From NCBI GenBank assembly GCA_947467145.1, contig CANIGJ010000001.1:310001-374000 (forward strand): a stretch of DNA of 64,000 bases. The letters are read 5' to 3'. The notes under the pieces were generated by a model. The model ran no database searches and was not told where the DNA came from. It saw nothing but the letters and a program-made list of their open reading frames with translations. The position numbers and the translations under genes were made by a program. Positions 1 to 7,587 of this stretch are shown here, one piece after another (the stretch's first letter is position 1; each line of letters opens with the position of its first letter). Source of the stretch: Rhodospirillaceae bacterium (GTDB lineage Bacteria; Pseudomonadota; Alphaproteobacteria; Rhodospirillales; UBA2165).

Positions 1-1
1 G

Positions 2-175
2 CGCAAGGCCTATATGGATACGCTCGCCGACAAGGAATTCCTGGCTGAAGCCAACGGTCAGCAATTCGAGATCAATCCGGTGACCGCGGACGAGCTTAAG
101 GCCTTCGTCGAACGGATCTATACCCTGAGCCCCGACTCGATCGCCAAAATCCGCAAGGCGCAAGGGGTCGACTAA
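2..175 (+). CDS. C-terminal fragment of TctC/Bug-family solute-binding protein (5' truncated by window)
   Basis: The open frame runs in from the left edge and ends at TAA, leaving 57 residues. The tail (ending SPDSIAKIRKAQGVD) has the alternating helix pattern and final Lys/Arg-rich helix typical of the C-terminus of tripartite tricarboxylate (TctC/Bug) periplasmic binding proteins, and two complete members of that family lie at 2529 and 13797. The protein would bind a carboxylate ligand in the periplasm. The N-terminal signal and ligand pocket are outside the window, so the family call is an inference from the tail and context. Confidence 0.6.
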   Translation, partial: RKAYMDTLADKEFLAEANGQQFEINPVTADELKAFVERIYTLSPDSIAKIRKAQGVD

Positions 176-202
176 AAACAGTATCGGAAAATTTAGAACT
201 TT

Positions 203-318
203 GCCGTCATCGCCGGGCTTGACCCGGCGATCCACGAAAGCGCGATAGCGCGAAAAGACTCTTGTCGGCGCAGACGCGCCTACCGTGGATGCCCGGGTCT
301 CCGCCCGGGCATGACGGC
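203..318. repeat. Dispersed palindromic repeat, copy 1
   Basis: The element is bounded by GCCGTCAT and its inverse ATGACGGC. Each end holds a smaller hairpin (CGCCGGG/CCCGGCG on the left, GCCCGGG/CCCGGGC on the right). The middle contains TCCACGAAAGCGCGATAGCG and a GTCGGCGCAGACGCGCC stretch that recur almost unchanged at 36222-36335. A shorter relative lies at 51387-51476. It sits between the binding-protein tail and the convergent VOC gene and resembles the REP/BIME-like intergenic palindromes of alphaproteobacteria. It may also act as a bidirectional terminator for the two converging genes. Confidence 0.8.
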
Positions 319-345
319 TCTACTAGAATTACCGCTGTGCCGAAA

Positions 346-1206
346 CTACGCGCTGGCGCGGAATGGGATCTTCTTGCGATTGGCGTTGAGCTGATCGGTC
401 GCGATCTCGGCGACATCCCAATGCTCGATCTCGCCCTTGTTGCCGCCCCAGCCCGGATCGACCTTGGTCGTATATTCGATGCAGAGCCCATCGGGGCCGC
501 AGAAATAAGCGTAGACGTCTTCGCCGTCGCCATGTTGGCTGACGCCCCAGCCCATGTGATAGCCATTGGCGTTCATGCGCGTCACGCCGCGCACCACCGA
601 ATTCACTTCCGGCATCAGGAAGGCGACGTGATCCAAGGTCGAGCCGTCACCGCCGAAGAAGGCGATGTTGTGGTGATCGCTGTTGCAACGGATGAAGACG
701 TTGCGCGGCGTCTGGTTGCGAACCTCGAAGCCCAGAACGTCGCAATAGAATTTGCCGATTGCCTTGAAGTCCGGCGAGATCAGCACGACATGGCCGATGC
801 GCACCGGCTTATCGAGCTGCTCGGCGGTATCCCGGTGGCGCACATCTTCGGCGACGATCCGCACGCGGCGCCCGTCCGGATCGACAAAGGTGAAACCGTA
901 CCCGCCGCCAACCTGATCGACCGAGCCTGGTTGCGTCGCCTCGCAACCCGCCCCCGTGACGGCGCGATGGGATTCATCCACACCGGCGCGATCGGGCGAG
1001 GATAGACTCAGCTCGATCATCTCCGTGGCCGGGCGTTGGTGCAGCGACACGATGTGGCTGTAACTGCCGGTGCCGCGCAGATAGATGTCGTCGCCGGATT
1101 GGCCGGCCACACCCAGGCCCCAGATTTCGGAAAAGAACTTCGCCGTTTTATGCGGATCGGCCACGCCGAAACTCACGCTGCGAATGCCATCGACCTTGCT
1201 GCTCAT
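346..1206 (-). CDS. VOC-superfamily protein, extradiol-dioxygenase (type I) like
   Basis: The protein is 286 residues with two tandem vicinal-oxygen-chelate modules: about 8-110 (RSVSFGVADP...) and about 128-265 (RIGHVVLISPDFKAIGKFY...). The second module has the 2-His-1-Glu ligand pattern expected for Fe(II) extradiol enzymes of the 2,3-dihydroxybiphenyl/catechol dioxygenase type: His in GHVVLIS, His in LDHVAF and Glu in CIEYTT. ATG at 1206 is chosen over a longer frame because AGGGAGAA lies just upstream and it leaves 13 bp to the preceding gene. It is the last gene of a leftward operon behind the Rieske oxygenase, so aromatic ring cleavage is plausible. Substrate unknown. Confidence 0.85.
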   Translation of the reverse strand: MSSKVDGIRSVSFGVADPHKTAKFFSEIWGLGVAGQSGDDIYLRGTGSYSHIVSLHQRPATEMIELSLSSPDRAGVDESHRAVTGAGCEATQPGSVDQVGGGYGFTFVDPDGRRVRIVAEDVRHRDTAEQLDKPVRIGHVVLISPDFKAIGKFYCDVLGFEVRNQTPRNVFIRCNSDHHNIAFFGGDGSTLDHVAFLMPEVNSVVRGVTRMNANGYHMGWGVSQHGDGEDVYAYFCGPDGLCIEYTTKVDPGWGGNKGEIEHWDVAEIATDQLNANRKKIPFRASA

Positions 1207-1219
1207 CTTTTCTTCTCCC

Positions 1220-2506
1220 TTATGCGCTTTTTTTCTGTTCCGGATCTTCGGCCATCTGCGCATCGTAGGCGGCGCGCAACTTCAAGGCATCGGACGCCAG
1301 GAAATAACCGCCGCGCGCCCCGGCATAGACGGTACCGCTATTGGCGGGCGGTGTCTCGCCCTTCGCCAACCCGGTGGCGGCCGCGAACAGGCGGCGGCGC
1401 GTCATCGTGATCATGCGGTCGCTTGGGGCCAAATGTTCGAACTCGCGATCGGTGATCGCCCCCATGCTTTCGGTGACCGCCTGATCTTCCGGCGCAATGC
1501 CAGGCAGGCCGGAATAGCTGCCGTTGCGCTGCCACTGGCGATCGATCAGGTAATCGTTCTGCGCTGTCGTCATTGGCTTCCAGCGGCCGTACCAATCGGT
1601 GGTGCGCGGCTGCACTTGATCCAGGTTCTGCACCGCGCCGGTGCTGACCGGGCGGCCGGACTTGATCAGCACGCGCATCGCCATGGTGTGGGTGTCGTCC
1701 ATCGGGACCCATGCGCGCGCATAGTAGTGATTGCCGAACTTGCCAGACGGCGTGATCGTCCAGAACGGATAGAGGAAGTGCGCCACGCGCCAATAGATCT
1801 GGTTCGGCCCGCCCGGACGGTAAGCGCCGTACATCACGCCCCAATCGGTCTCGACGATTTCGTATTCGGGCGAGCGGTTGAGCGCGCCGTAACGACGCGG
1901 ATCGTCCGCGGCGAAGGCGCGTTCGGTGCGCGCGCCGCCATGCAGGAAGTCGGTGTGCGAGGTGTCGATGTCGCCTTCGAGCGCCTGTAGCCAATTGCAT
2001 TCGCGCTGCGAGAAATTGAACTCCATCGCGTCGGCCGGCAGCATCAGGGCTTCGATCTCGGGCAGGCCCGGGATGCCATCGGGCATTTTCGCCTGATCGC
2101 CCATATAGACCCAGATGACGCCGTTGCGTTCGGCCGTCTTATAGGCCTTGGCATGGACCTTGTGCTTGAAGTCCTGATGCGGCGGCACGTTCGCCATGTC
2201 GGTGCAATTGCCGTCCGCATCGAACTTCCAGCCGTGATAGACGCAACGGATACCGCCTTCCTCGTTACGTCCGAAAAAGAGCGAGGCGCAGCGATGCGGG
2301 CAGCGATGATCCATCACGCCGACGCGGCCGTTGGTATCGCGGAACGCGATCAGCTGCTCGCCCAGTAGCATCAGGCGCATGGGATCGCCGTCGGCCGTCA
2401 GCTCGCTGGACAGTGCCGCCGGCAACCAATAGCGCCGCATCAGTTCGCCCATCGGTGTACCTGGGCCGACCTGGGTCAGGATCTCGTTATCGCGTGTCGA
2501 TGCCAT
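1220..2506 (-). CDS. Rieske [2Fe-2S] aromatic-ring oxygenase, large (alpha) subunit
   Basis: The protein is 428 residues. An N-terminal Rieske domain has Cys69-x-His71 and Cys88-x2-His91 (CPHRC and CVYHGWKF), the standard [2Fe-2S] ligand set. The catalytic domain has DTSHTDFLHGG around residue 180, the mononuclear non-haem iron motif. Length and layout match the phthalate 4,5-dioxygenase/vanillate O-demethylase class, which hydroxylates or demethylates aromatics with electrons from a separate reductase. No reductase or ferredoxin gene lies in the window, so electrons must come from elsewhere. It is cotranscribed with the TctC-like binding protein upstream (22 bp gap) and the VOC gene downstream. 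Confidence 0.9.
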   Translation of the reverse strand: MASTRDNEILTQVGPGTPMGELMRRYWLPAALSSELTADGDPMRLMLLGEQLIAFRDTNGRVGVMDHRCPHRCASLFFGRNEEGGIRCVYHGWKFDADGNCTDMANVPPHQDFKHKVHAKAYKTAERNGVIWVYMGDQAKMPDGIPGLPEIEALMLPADAMEFNFSQRECNWLQALEGDIDTSHTDFLHGGARTERAFAADDPRRYGALNRSPEYEIVETDWGVMYGAYRPGGPNQIYWRVAHFLYPFWTITPSGKFGNHYYARAWVPMDDTHTMAMRVLIKSGRPVSTGAVQNLDQVQPRTTDWYGRWKPMTTAQNDYLIDRQWQRNGSYSGLPGIAPEDQAVTESMGAITDREFEHLAPSDRMITMTRRRLFAAATGLAKGETPPANSGTVYAGARGGYFLASDALKLRAAYDAQMAEDPEQKKSA

Positions 2507-2528
2507 GACTGCGCCTCTACTCTCGGAG

Positions 2529-3626
2529 TTACGGTTTCTTCTCTTGGGCTTCTTCGGCGATGTGCTTCTTGAGATGCGCCACCAGCTCGGGCTTCAGATG
2601 TCCCAGGGTGTCGATCACCTTGGAGGCCGAGGCGAGCGGCACTTCCTTGATCACGTAGCCGAAGCGCTTTTGCGTATCGGCCTGGAATTCCGGGTCCTGC
2701 AACATGCCCGACCAGCCTTTACGCAGAGCCTCCAACGCGCGCTTGTCCATATTGGGTGGACCGGCGAAGAACCCGGTGAAGACCGAGTTGATCTTGATCA
2801 CGAGATCGAAGGCATCCCATTCGATGCCGGACGGCTCCTTGCCAAACGCCTCTTTGTAGACCTCGACGATGGTCGGCACTTCCGGGATCATATCGTTGCG
2901 CACGTAATTGCCGTTGGCGTCCTGATCGGGGATCGCCCACAGCACCTTGGCAAGACCCGGCTTCACCAGCATGTCTTCGTCGACCGAGCGGAAACCGGTC
3001 GTCGAATCGACGATGATGTCACCTTCCTTTTGCGTCAGCGCCTGGCGCGTATCGGCGACGCCGCGATAGCCGAGCGTGTAATTGTACGGCAGCTTGAAGA
3101 CCTCGAGCGACATGCGGCCCAGCAGATCGAACGTGTTGGTCGGGCCCTGGCCGGGGAAATGAAGCTTGCGCGCCTTCACGATGTCGGCGGATTTGGTCAG
3201 GCCGCCCGGCACGATGTCGGGATTGGCGAGCAACAGGAAGCCGCCACTTTTACCGGCGCCGATGATCGAGAAATCCTGGTATTTGAAGCGCACGGCCGGA
3301 TCGTCGACGATCTGGCTGACCGCGAACCACGAGCCGTAAAAGATGTTTTCGCCGTCGCCCTTGGCATTGAAGACATGATTGTGCGCGGTGAAGGTGTTGG
3401 CGCCTGGCATGTTCTGCACGATGATCGTCGGATTGCCCGGCGTATGCTTCTTCAAATAGGGCGCCATGGTGCGCGCGGCCAGATCGATCGGGCCGCCCGG
3501 GGCAAAGCCCAGAATCATGTTGATCTTTTTATTGTCGAAATAGTCCTGCGCGTGGGCTGGTGCGTGCGCGGCAATCGCCAGGAATGCGGCGACAAAAACG
3601 CCACGGTAAAAGGTCTTGGTCTGCAT
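2529..3626 (-). CDS. TctC/Bug-like tripartite tricarboxylate transporter binding protein
   Basis: The protein is 365 residues with a signal peptide of about 26 residues ending APAHAQ. The fold signature INMILGFAPGGPIDLAARTM and the NPTIIVQNMPGA stretch follow, both typical of TctC-family periplasmic receptors. It should capture a carboxylate or aromatic acid. No TctA/TctB membrane partners are encoded nearby, which is common for this family. First gene of the leftward operon with the Rieske and VOC genes, and divergent from the IclR gene, so it is probably controlled by that regulator. Confidence 0.85.
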   Translation of the reverse strand: MQTKTFYRGVFVAAFLAIAAHAPAHAQDYFDNKKINMILGFAPGGPIDLAARTMAPYLKKHTPGNPTIIVQNMPGANTFTAHNHVFNAKGDGENIFYGSWFAVSQIVDDPAVRFKYQDFSIIGAGKSGGFLLLANPDIVPGGLTKSADIVKARKLHFPGQGPTNTFDLLGRMSLEVFKLPYNYTLGYRGVADTRQALTQKEGDIIVDSTTGFRSVDEDMLVKPGLAKVLWAIPDQDANGNYVRNDMIPEVPTIVEVYKEAFGKEPSGIEWDAFDLVIKINSVFTGFFAGPPNMDKRALEALRKGWSGMLQDPEFQADTQKRFGYVIKEVPLASASKVIDTLGHLKPELVAHLKKHIAEEAQEKKP

Positions 3627-3721
3627 CGGCCTTACCCTGTCTTGGTTTATAAGTAGATTTATAATGGGCCGACCATAACCGGACCGCTTTTAGGGTCAAT
3701 TGAAACTCCCCCCTCGACCTC

Positions 3722-3741
3722 ATTTCCGAAATGGCGGAAAT
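3722..3741. promoter_or_regulatory. Inverted repeat ATTTCCG-N6-CGGAAAT, candidate IclR operator
   Basis: Perfect 7-bp arms with a 6-bp spacer lie 25 bp before the GTG start of the IclR gene, inside the 140-bp divergent region with the TctC/Rieske/VOC operon. IclR regulators commonly bind such short palindromes next to their own genes. Binding is inferred from position and symmetry only. Confidence 0.5.
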
Positions 3742-3766
3742 TCCCAAGCGATCAGGAGGATACAGC

Positions 3767-4558
3767 GTGGCCAAGGCAGACCAGACGAAAGCGGCGGGGG
3801 TCACGTCCGTGCTGCGCGCGTTCGAGCTGCTGGAGCATTTCCGCACCGTGCGCCGGCCGCAATCGCTCAAGGACCTGGTCGAGGCGTTCGGTTATCCGTC
3901 GTCGAGCATCGCCGATCTCCTCAAGACCCTGTCGGGTTCGGGCTATATCGCCTTCGATAATTCGTCGCGCACCTATTTCCCGACGACGCGGCTGAGCGAG
4001 CTGGGCGATTGGGTGACCAGCAAGGTCGTCATGCAGGGGCCGCCCTTCGCGACGATGAAGACCTTGCGCCGCCTGACCGGCGAGACGGTGTTGCTCGGCA
4101 CACCCAACGATCTCGAGATTCTCTACCTCGCCGTGTTCGAGGCAACGCAGCCGATCCAATATGTGATGAGCGGACGGCGCGCGCACCGCGCCATCGTGCA
4201 ATCGTCGGTCGGCACCGCGCTGCTGAGCGCCGAGGACGACGATTTCCTTGAACGCATCTGGCGCCGCTCCATTGCGCGAGGGCTTATCGACCGCAAAACC
4301 CTGCCGTTCGAGCAATTGCACAAGCGCATCGCGACGTGTCGCGCCGACGGCTATACGCTCAACCGCGATGCCTCCAATCCGGGCGCCGCGGTCGTCGCGG
4401 CGTTTGTCCCCGCACCCTACAACGGCCTGCATCTCGCCATCGGCGTCGGCGGCCCGACCGAGCGCATCCACGCGAAGGCCGACAAGATAGCGAACGTTCT
4501 GCGCAAGCAGGTGCAGAAGTTGGCCGACACGTTAATTCACGTCAAATCCAGTGATTAA
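3767..4558 (+). CDS. IclR-family transcriptional regulator
   Basis: The protein is 263 residues from the GTG start, chosen because AGGAGG lies 7 bp upstream; the in-frame ATG 36 bp earlier has no ribosome-binding site and falls inside the palindrome. Residues about 10-75 form the winged helix (VTSVLRAFELLEHF, then FGYPSSSIADLLKTL as recognition helix). The rest is the IclR effector domain (VLLGTPNDLEILYLAVFE...SSVGTALLSA). It likely senses a catabolic intermediate and controls the divergent TctC-Rieske-VOC operon and itself. Ligand unknown. Confidence 0.88.
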   Translation: MAKADQTKAAGVTSVLRAFELLEHFRTVRRPQSLKDLVEAFGYPSSSIADLLKTLSGSGYIAFDNSSRTYFPTTRLSELGDWVTSKVVMQGPPFATMKTLRRLTGETVLLGTPNDLEILYLAVFEATQPIQYVMSGRRAHRAIVQSSVGTALLSAEDDDFLERIWRRSIARGLIDRKTLPFEQLHKRIATCRADGYTLNRDASNPGAAVVAAFVPAPYNGLHLAIGVGGPTERIHAKADKIANVLRKQVQKLADTLIHVKSSD

Positions 4559-4567
4559 ATGCGGTCA

Positions 4568-4582
4568 CACCACTCAGTGAAA
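4568..4582. promoter_or_regulatory. Weak third match to the dyad seen at 38452 and 48978
   Basis: The 13 bp CCACTCAGTGAAA match CCATTCAGTGAAA at 48980-48992 at 12 of 13 positions. The site lies just after the IclR stop codon and before the first PRC-barrel gene, flanked by GGTCAC and GTGACC. Location is less convincing than for the other two sites, so it may be chance. Confidence 0.25.
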
Positions 4583-4639
4583 TCGCCGTGACCACGTGAT
4601 GTCATGTGTCTTTTTACCCGTCACCGCATCGTGATGGGT

Positions 4640-4664
4640 GGAACTCCGGCTTGCGGGATTGGTT
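4640..4664 (+). promoter_or_regulatory. EcfG-type general-stress promoter (GGAAC-N16-GGTT)
   Basis: GGAAC at 4640-4644 is followed after 16 bp by GGTT at 4661-4664, matching the alphaproteobacterial EcfG (sigma-EcfG) consensus GGAAC-N16/17-sGTT. It ends 32 bp before the ATG of the first PRC-barrel gene, a suitable distance for a short leader. Confidence 0.65.
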
Positions 4665-4696
4665 CTTATACCGATCACATAAAATGGAGAGAACAA

Positions 4697-5164
4697 ATGA
4701 AATTCAAATATGCCTTGATGGCGACAACCGCGGCCGTGCTGCTCACCACCGGCATTGCCAATGCGCAGCAAGCAACCTTGCATGAATTGCGCGACGGCGA
4801 CACGAAGGTCAGCGCGAGCGCGTTCAACAATGTCGCCGTGAAAGACCTGAACGACTATTCGATCTACGGCTCGGACGGCAAGAAGATCGGCGAGATCGAT
4901 CGCGTCCTGGCCGACAGCTCGAACAATGCCAAGGCGGTTGCGGTCGATGTCGGCGGCTTCCTCGGCATGGGCACGCACGAGGTTGTCTTCTCCCTCGACA
5001 AGCTGTCGAAGGGTAAAGAGGCCAAGCATCTCAACACCGCGATGACCAAGGACCAGATCAAGGCCCTCGCGAAGTGGGAAGATGCGGCCAATGACGCGCG
5101 TAAGGCGCCGAGCACCGCAACGGGTGCGGGCGGTCAGCCGGCGACGTCGATCCCGAACCGCTAA
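4697..5164 (+). CDS. Secreted PRC-barrel domain protein 1
   Basis: The protein is 155 residues. The signal peptide (MKFKYALMATTAAVLL, cleavage near IANAQQ) is followed by a PRC-barrel domain at about 50-125 containing KDLNDYSIYGSDGKKIGEID and a VDVGGFLGMGTHEV turn. ATG at 4697 is used because GGAGAGAAC precedes it and the signal peptide starts there; the longer frame has no sense as a leader. PRC-barrel proteins of this exported type are common alphaproteobacterial stress proteins of unknown mechanism. It has an EcfG-type promoter upstream and a hairpin terminator downstream, so it is monocistronic. Paralogue follows at 5326. Confidence 0.88.
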   Translation: MKFKYALMATTAAVLLTTGIANAQQATLHELRDGDTKVSASAFNNVAVKDLNDYSIYGSDGKKIGEIDRVLADSSNNAKAVAVDVGGFLGMGTHEVVFSLDKLSKGKEAKHLNTAMTKDQIKALAKWEDAANDARKAPSTATGAGGQPATSIPNR

Positions 5165-5188
5165 TCGCGTTTCGGTAATCTGAAGGGA

Positions 5189-5221
5189 AGCGGCCCGCTG
5201 ATGCGGGCCGCTTTCTTTTTG
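5189..5221 (+). terminator. Rho-independent terminator after PRC-barrel gene 1
   Basis: AGCGGCCCGC and GCGGGCCGCT form a perfect 10-bp stem with a TGAT loop, followed by TTCTTTTT. Confidence 0.9.
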
Positions 5222-5257
5222 TCACAGCCTCGCCAGCTCAAACTCGCGTGAGTTCCG

Positions 5258-5283
5258 GGAACGTACCCTGGCTGAACGGCGTT
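5258..5283 (+). promoter_or_regulatory. EcfG-type general-stress promoter (GGAAC-N17-CGTT)
   Basis: GGAAC at 5258-5262 and CGTT at 5280-5283 with a 17-bp spacer give a full match to the EcfG consensus. It lies 42 bp before the second PRC-barrel ATG and downstream of the previous gene's terminator, so it is the obvious promoter for that gene. Confidence 0.75.
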
Positions 5284-5325
5284 TTCCCACCAACTGGAAC
5301 GTAGTCTGGAAGAAGGAGAAATAAG

Positions 5326-5958
5326 ATGAAATTCAAACAAACTCTGATGGCGACGACCGCGGCCGTGCTTCTTACGGCGGGTAGCGTCGTGGCACAGGAA
5401 AGCCCGAGCTCGCGTCCCGATCCGAACCCGCTGGTGCCATCGGTGAATGCGCCGGGCAGCGCTTCGGGCGGCCTGTCGGTTGATAGCAGCGCTGGAGCTG
5501 GCGTCTCCGTCGGCAACGGCGTGAGCAGCGATATCAGCGGCGCGCTCAATTCGACCGTTTCGTCGAGTTCTCATCTGCTGTCGTCCGCCTCGCTGAGCGA
5601 GATCAAGGACGGCTCGACCATCGTGTCCCAGTTCGACATGAACGTGAAGAAGCTGAAGGGCATGGACATCATCGGCGCCGACGGCAAGAAGATCGGCGAG
5701 ATCGATAAGGTCTTGGCCGACAGCTCGAACCAACCGAAGGCCGTGACCGTGGATGCCGGCGGTCTGCTGGGTATCGGCGGACATGAGGTGATCGTGCCGT
5801 TCGATCAGCTGCAGAAGAGCACGGACAAGGACTTCAAGGTTTCGATCAGCAAGGAGCAGGTAAAGAACCTTGAGAAGTTCGATGCCAAGGCCTCGGCACG
5901 CGGCGATGTCGCCACGGGCGTCGGCGGGCAGTCCTCCACGTCCATTCCGGCTCGCTAA
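5326..5958 (+). CDS. Secreted PRC-barrel domain protein 2
   Basis: The protein is 210 residues and a paralogue of the preceding gene: nearly the same signal peptide (MKFKQTLMATTAAVLLTAG) and the same PRC core (GADGKKIGEIDKVLADSSN, VDAGGLLGIGGHEV). It has an extra Ser/Gly/Pro-rich segment at about 25-80 before the PRC domain, probably a flexible linker. Both end with a TG(A/V)GGQ..TSIP tail. AAGGAGAAATAAG precedes the ATG. It has its own EcfG promoter and terminator, indicating a stress-induced envelope or periplasmic role. Function beyond that is not known. Confidence 0.88.
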   Translation: MKFKQTLMATTAAVLLTAGSVVAQESPSSRPDPNPLVPSVNAPGSASGGLSVDSSAGAGVSVGNGVSSDISGALNSTVSSSSHLLSSASLSEIKDGSTIVSQFDMNVKKLKGMDIIGADGKKIGEIDKVLADSSNQPKAVTVDAGGLLGIGGHEVIVPFDQLQKSTDKDFKVSISKEQVKNLEKFDAKASARGDVATGVGGQSSTSIPAR

Positions 5959-5986
5959 TTTAGAAAGCTTAGATTAGCGACGAAAG

Positions 5987-6025
5987 CGGCCCGTCCCACG
6001 CGTGAATTGTGGGCGGGCCGTTTTT
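5987..6025 (+). terminator. Rho-independent terminator after PRC-barrel gene 2
   Basis: CGGCCCGTCCCAC pairs with GTGGGCGGGCCG (one bulge) around a 9-base loop and is followed by TTTTT. Confidence 0.88.
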
Positions 6026-6077
6026 CGTGAGTGCCAATATGCGCCGGACGTGACACGCTCTTCGGGCAGGCGACCTT

Positions 6078-6656
6078 GTGTCGCCTGTACGAAGGCCACT
6101 GGCCATTACGATCACGATCGAACAGACGCCACTCCGCTACGAACTCGACGACGCGTTCCGCCGGTTACCCCTGCTGAGTCTCTACCGAATCAACATCGCA
6201 GCCCTGCGGCGGCGCCTGCATCATTCGATCCGCGTCGGCACCGACATCGCCAATCTTCACACCACCAATTGTCATGCCTTCGCTTTCGGCATCGGCGGAC
6301 AACTCGAATATCACGCCCTCGTCGAGATGAATAAGCACGTGCTGACGCCGATCGTGGACGCGGGGTTCACCACCGCCTTGATCGCGGAGCAGGGTCTGCG
6401 CGAAATCGGCGATAACTTAGTCGCCATCGGCGATATCGCGATTTATTTCGCGCAGGGCCAAGTGGTGCATAGCGGCATCGTCATATCGCCGGAGCGGCGG
6501 ATCCGCTCGAAGTGGGGCACCGGCGTGTTGCACGATCACGCGCTGGGCGAAGTTCCCGCATCCTATGGCGACGAGGTGCGCTTTTTCGCCGCTCCCGATC
6601 CCACCACGATTTATCCATTGCTGTGGACGTGGGATAAACGCCTCAACTCTCTTTAG
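6078..6656 (+). CDS. Uncharacterised protein, resembles DUF7689-type domain
   Basis: The frame encodes 192 residues with ordinary codon use and no opposing gene, so it is judged real. Conserved-looking blocks are NCHAFAFGIGG (about residue 69), a central LREIGDNLVAIGDIAIYF, HSGIVIS, and SKWGTGVL...EVPASYGDEVRFF near the end. This order of Cys, then His in a b-strand, then W-G and a Y-G-x-x-V-x-F-F block recalls uncharacterised proteins with an NlpC/P60-like layout; enzymatic activity is only a guess. The start is uncertain: GTG at 6078 is the most upstream option and lacks a clear ribosome-binding site. It overlaps the converging LysR gene by 14 bp. Confidence 0.6.
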   Translation: MSPVRRPLAITITIEQTPLRYELDDAFRRLPLLSLYRINIAALRRRLHHSIRVGTDIANLHTTNCHAFAFGIGGQLEYHALVEMNKHVLTPIVDAGFTTALIAEQGLREIGDNLVAIGDIAIYFAQGQVVHSGIVISPERRIRSKWGTGVLHDHALGEVPASYGDEVRFFAAPDPTTIYPLLWTWDKRLNSL

Positions 6657-7587
6657 AAAGCGCCTTGCCTTCAGCGATGATGGTCTCGCGCAGCCACATA
6701 TGGCCGCGATCCTGATCGAAGCGGCGATGCCAGACGAGGCAGACATCGTAGGCCGGCACGCGTACCGGCATTTCCAGCAGCACGAGACCGAGCGAGGGTG
6801 CGACGCGGCGTGCGAGTTTCTCCGCGACACACGCGATCATGTCCGTGCCCGGCAGCAGATACAGCAGCACCATGAAATGCGGCACAATGACCGCCACCTG
6901 GCGTTCCTTACCCAGCTTCGCCAGCGCATCGTCGACGCGGCGCGGCGCATTGACCGACGGGCGCAAGGTGACGTGCGGGTAAGCCAGGAAGTCCTTGAGC
7001 GGAATTTTACCCTCACCCTTCGCACCCTTGACCATCGGATGATCCTTGCGCACGACGGCGACGAGCCGTTCGCGGAACACCGGCGTGAAGCGTAATTCTT
7101 TCGGCAGATTCTTCGGCGTCATGGCGACGCAGGCTTCGACCTCGCCGGCCTGCACCAATTCGACGCCGGGCCGGATCGAGGTAGACACGACGTCAAGTTC
7201 GATGCGCGGCGCACCCGCCGCGATCCGTTGGGTCAGCGTCGGCAGCAGGAACAGCGACGGATCTTCCGCCATGGCGACGCGAAAGGTGCGGGCGTCCTTC
7301 GCCGGATCGAAGCGATTGGAGGTATCGAACACGCCGTCGATGGCGGCCAAAACGTTCTGCACCGCGTCGTGCGCCTCAAGGGCGCGCGGCGTCGGGCGCA
7401 TGCCGGCGGGCGAGCGCACCAGCAATTCATCGGCGAAGAGGTCGCGTAAACGCGACAGGGCGTTGGACATCGCCGGCTGCGACAGGTTCACCGCGCGGGC
7501 CGCCCGCGTGACGTTCTTGTGCTCCATCAGCGCATCGAATGCGACGAGCAGATTGAGATCGATGCCTGAGATATTCACCTTGGCCAT
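6643..7587 (-). CDS. LysR-family regulator, second of a tandem pair
   Basis: The protein is 314 residues. The winged helix is at about 7-66 (LNLLVAFDALMEHKNVTRAA, LSQPAMSNALSRLRDLF), followed by a LysR effector domain of the NodD-like type ending WHRRFDQDRGHMWLR. The ATG at 7587 shares its A with the TGA of the upstream LysR gene, so the two are translationally coupled; the longer frame would run into that gene. It is almost identical to its neighbour in the DNA-binding part but divergent in the effector domain, suggesting shared operators with different inducers. Confidence 0.9.
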   Translation of the reverse strand: MAKVNISGIDLNLLVAFDALMEHKNVTRAARAVNLSQPAMSNALSRLRDLFADELLVRSPAGMRPTPRALEAHDAVQNVLAAIDGVFDTSNRFDPAKDARTFRVAMAEDPSLFLLPTLTQRIAAGAPRIELDVVSTSIRPGVELVQAGEVEACVAMTPKNLPKELRFTPVFRERLVAVVRKDHPMVKGAKGEGKIPLKDFLAYPHVTLRPSVNAPRRVDDALAKLGKERQVAVIVPHFMVLLYLLPGTDMIACVAEKLARRVAPSLGLVLLEMPVRVPAYDVCLVWHRRFDQDRGHMWLRETIIAEGKALSKES

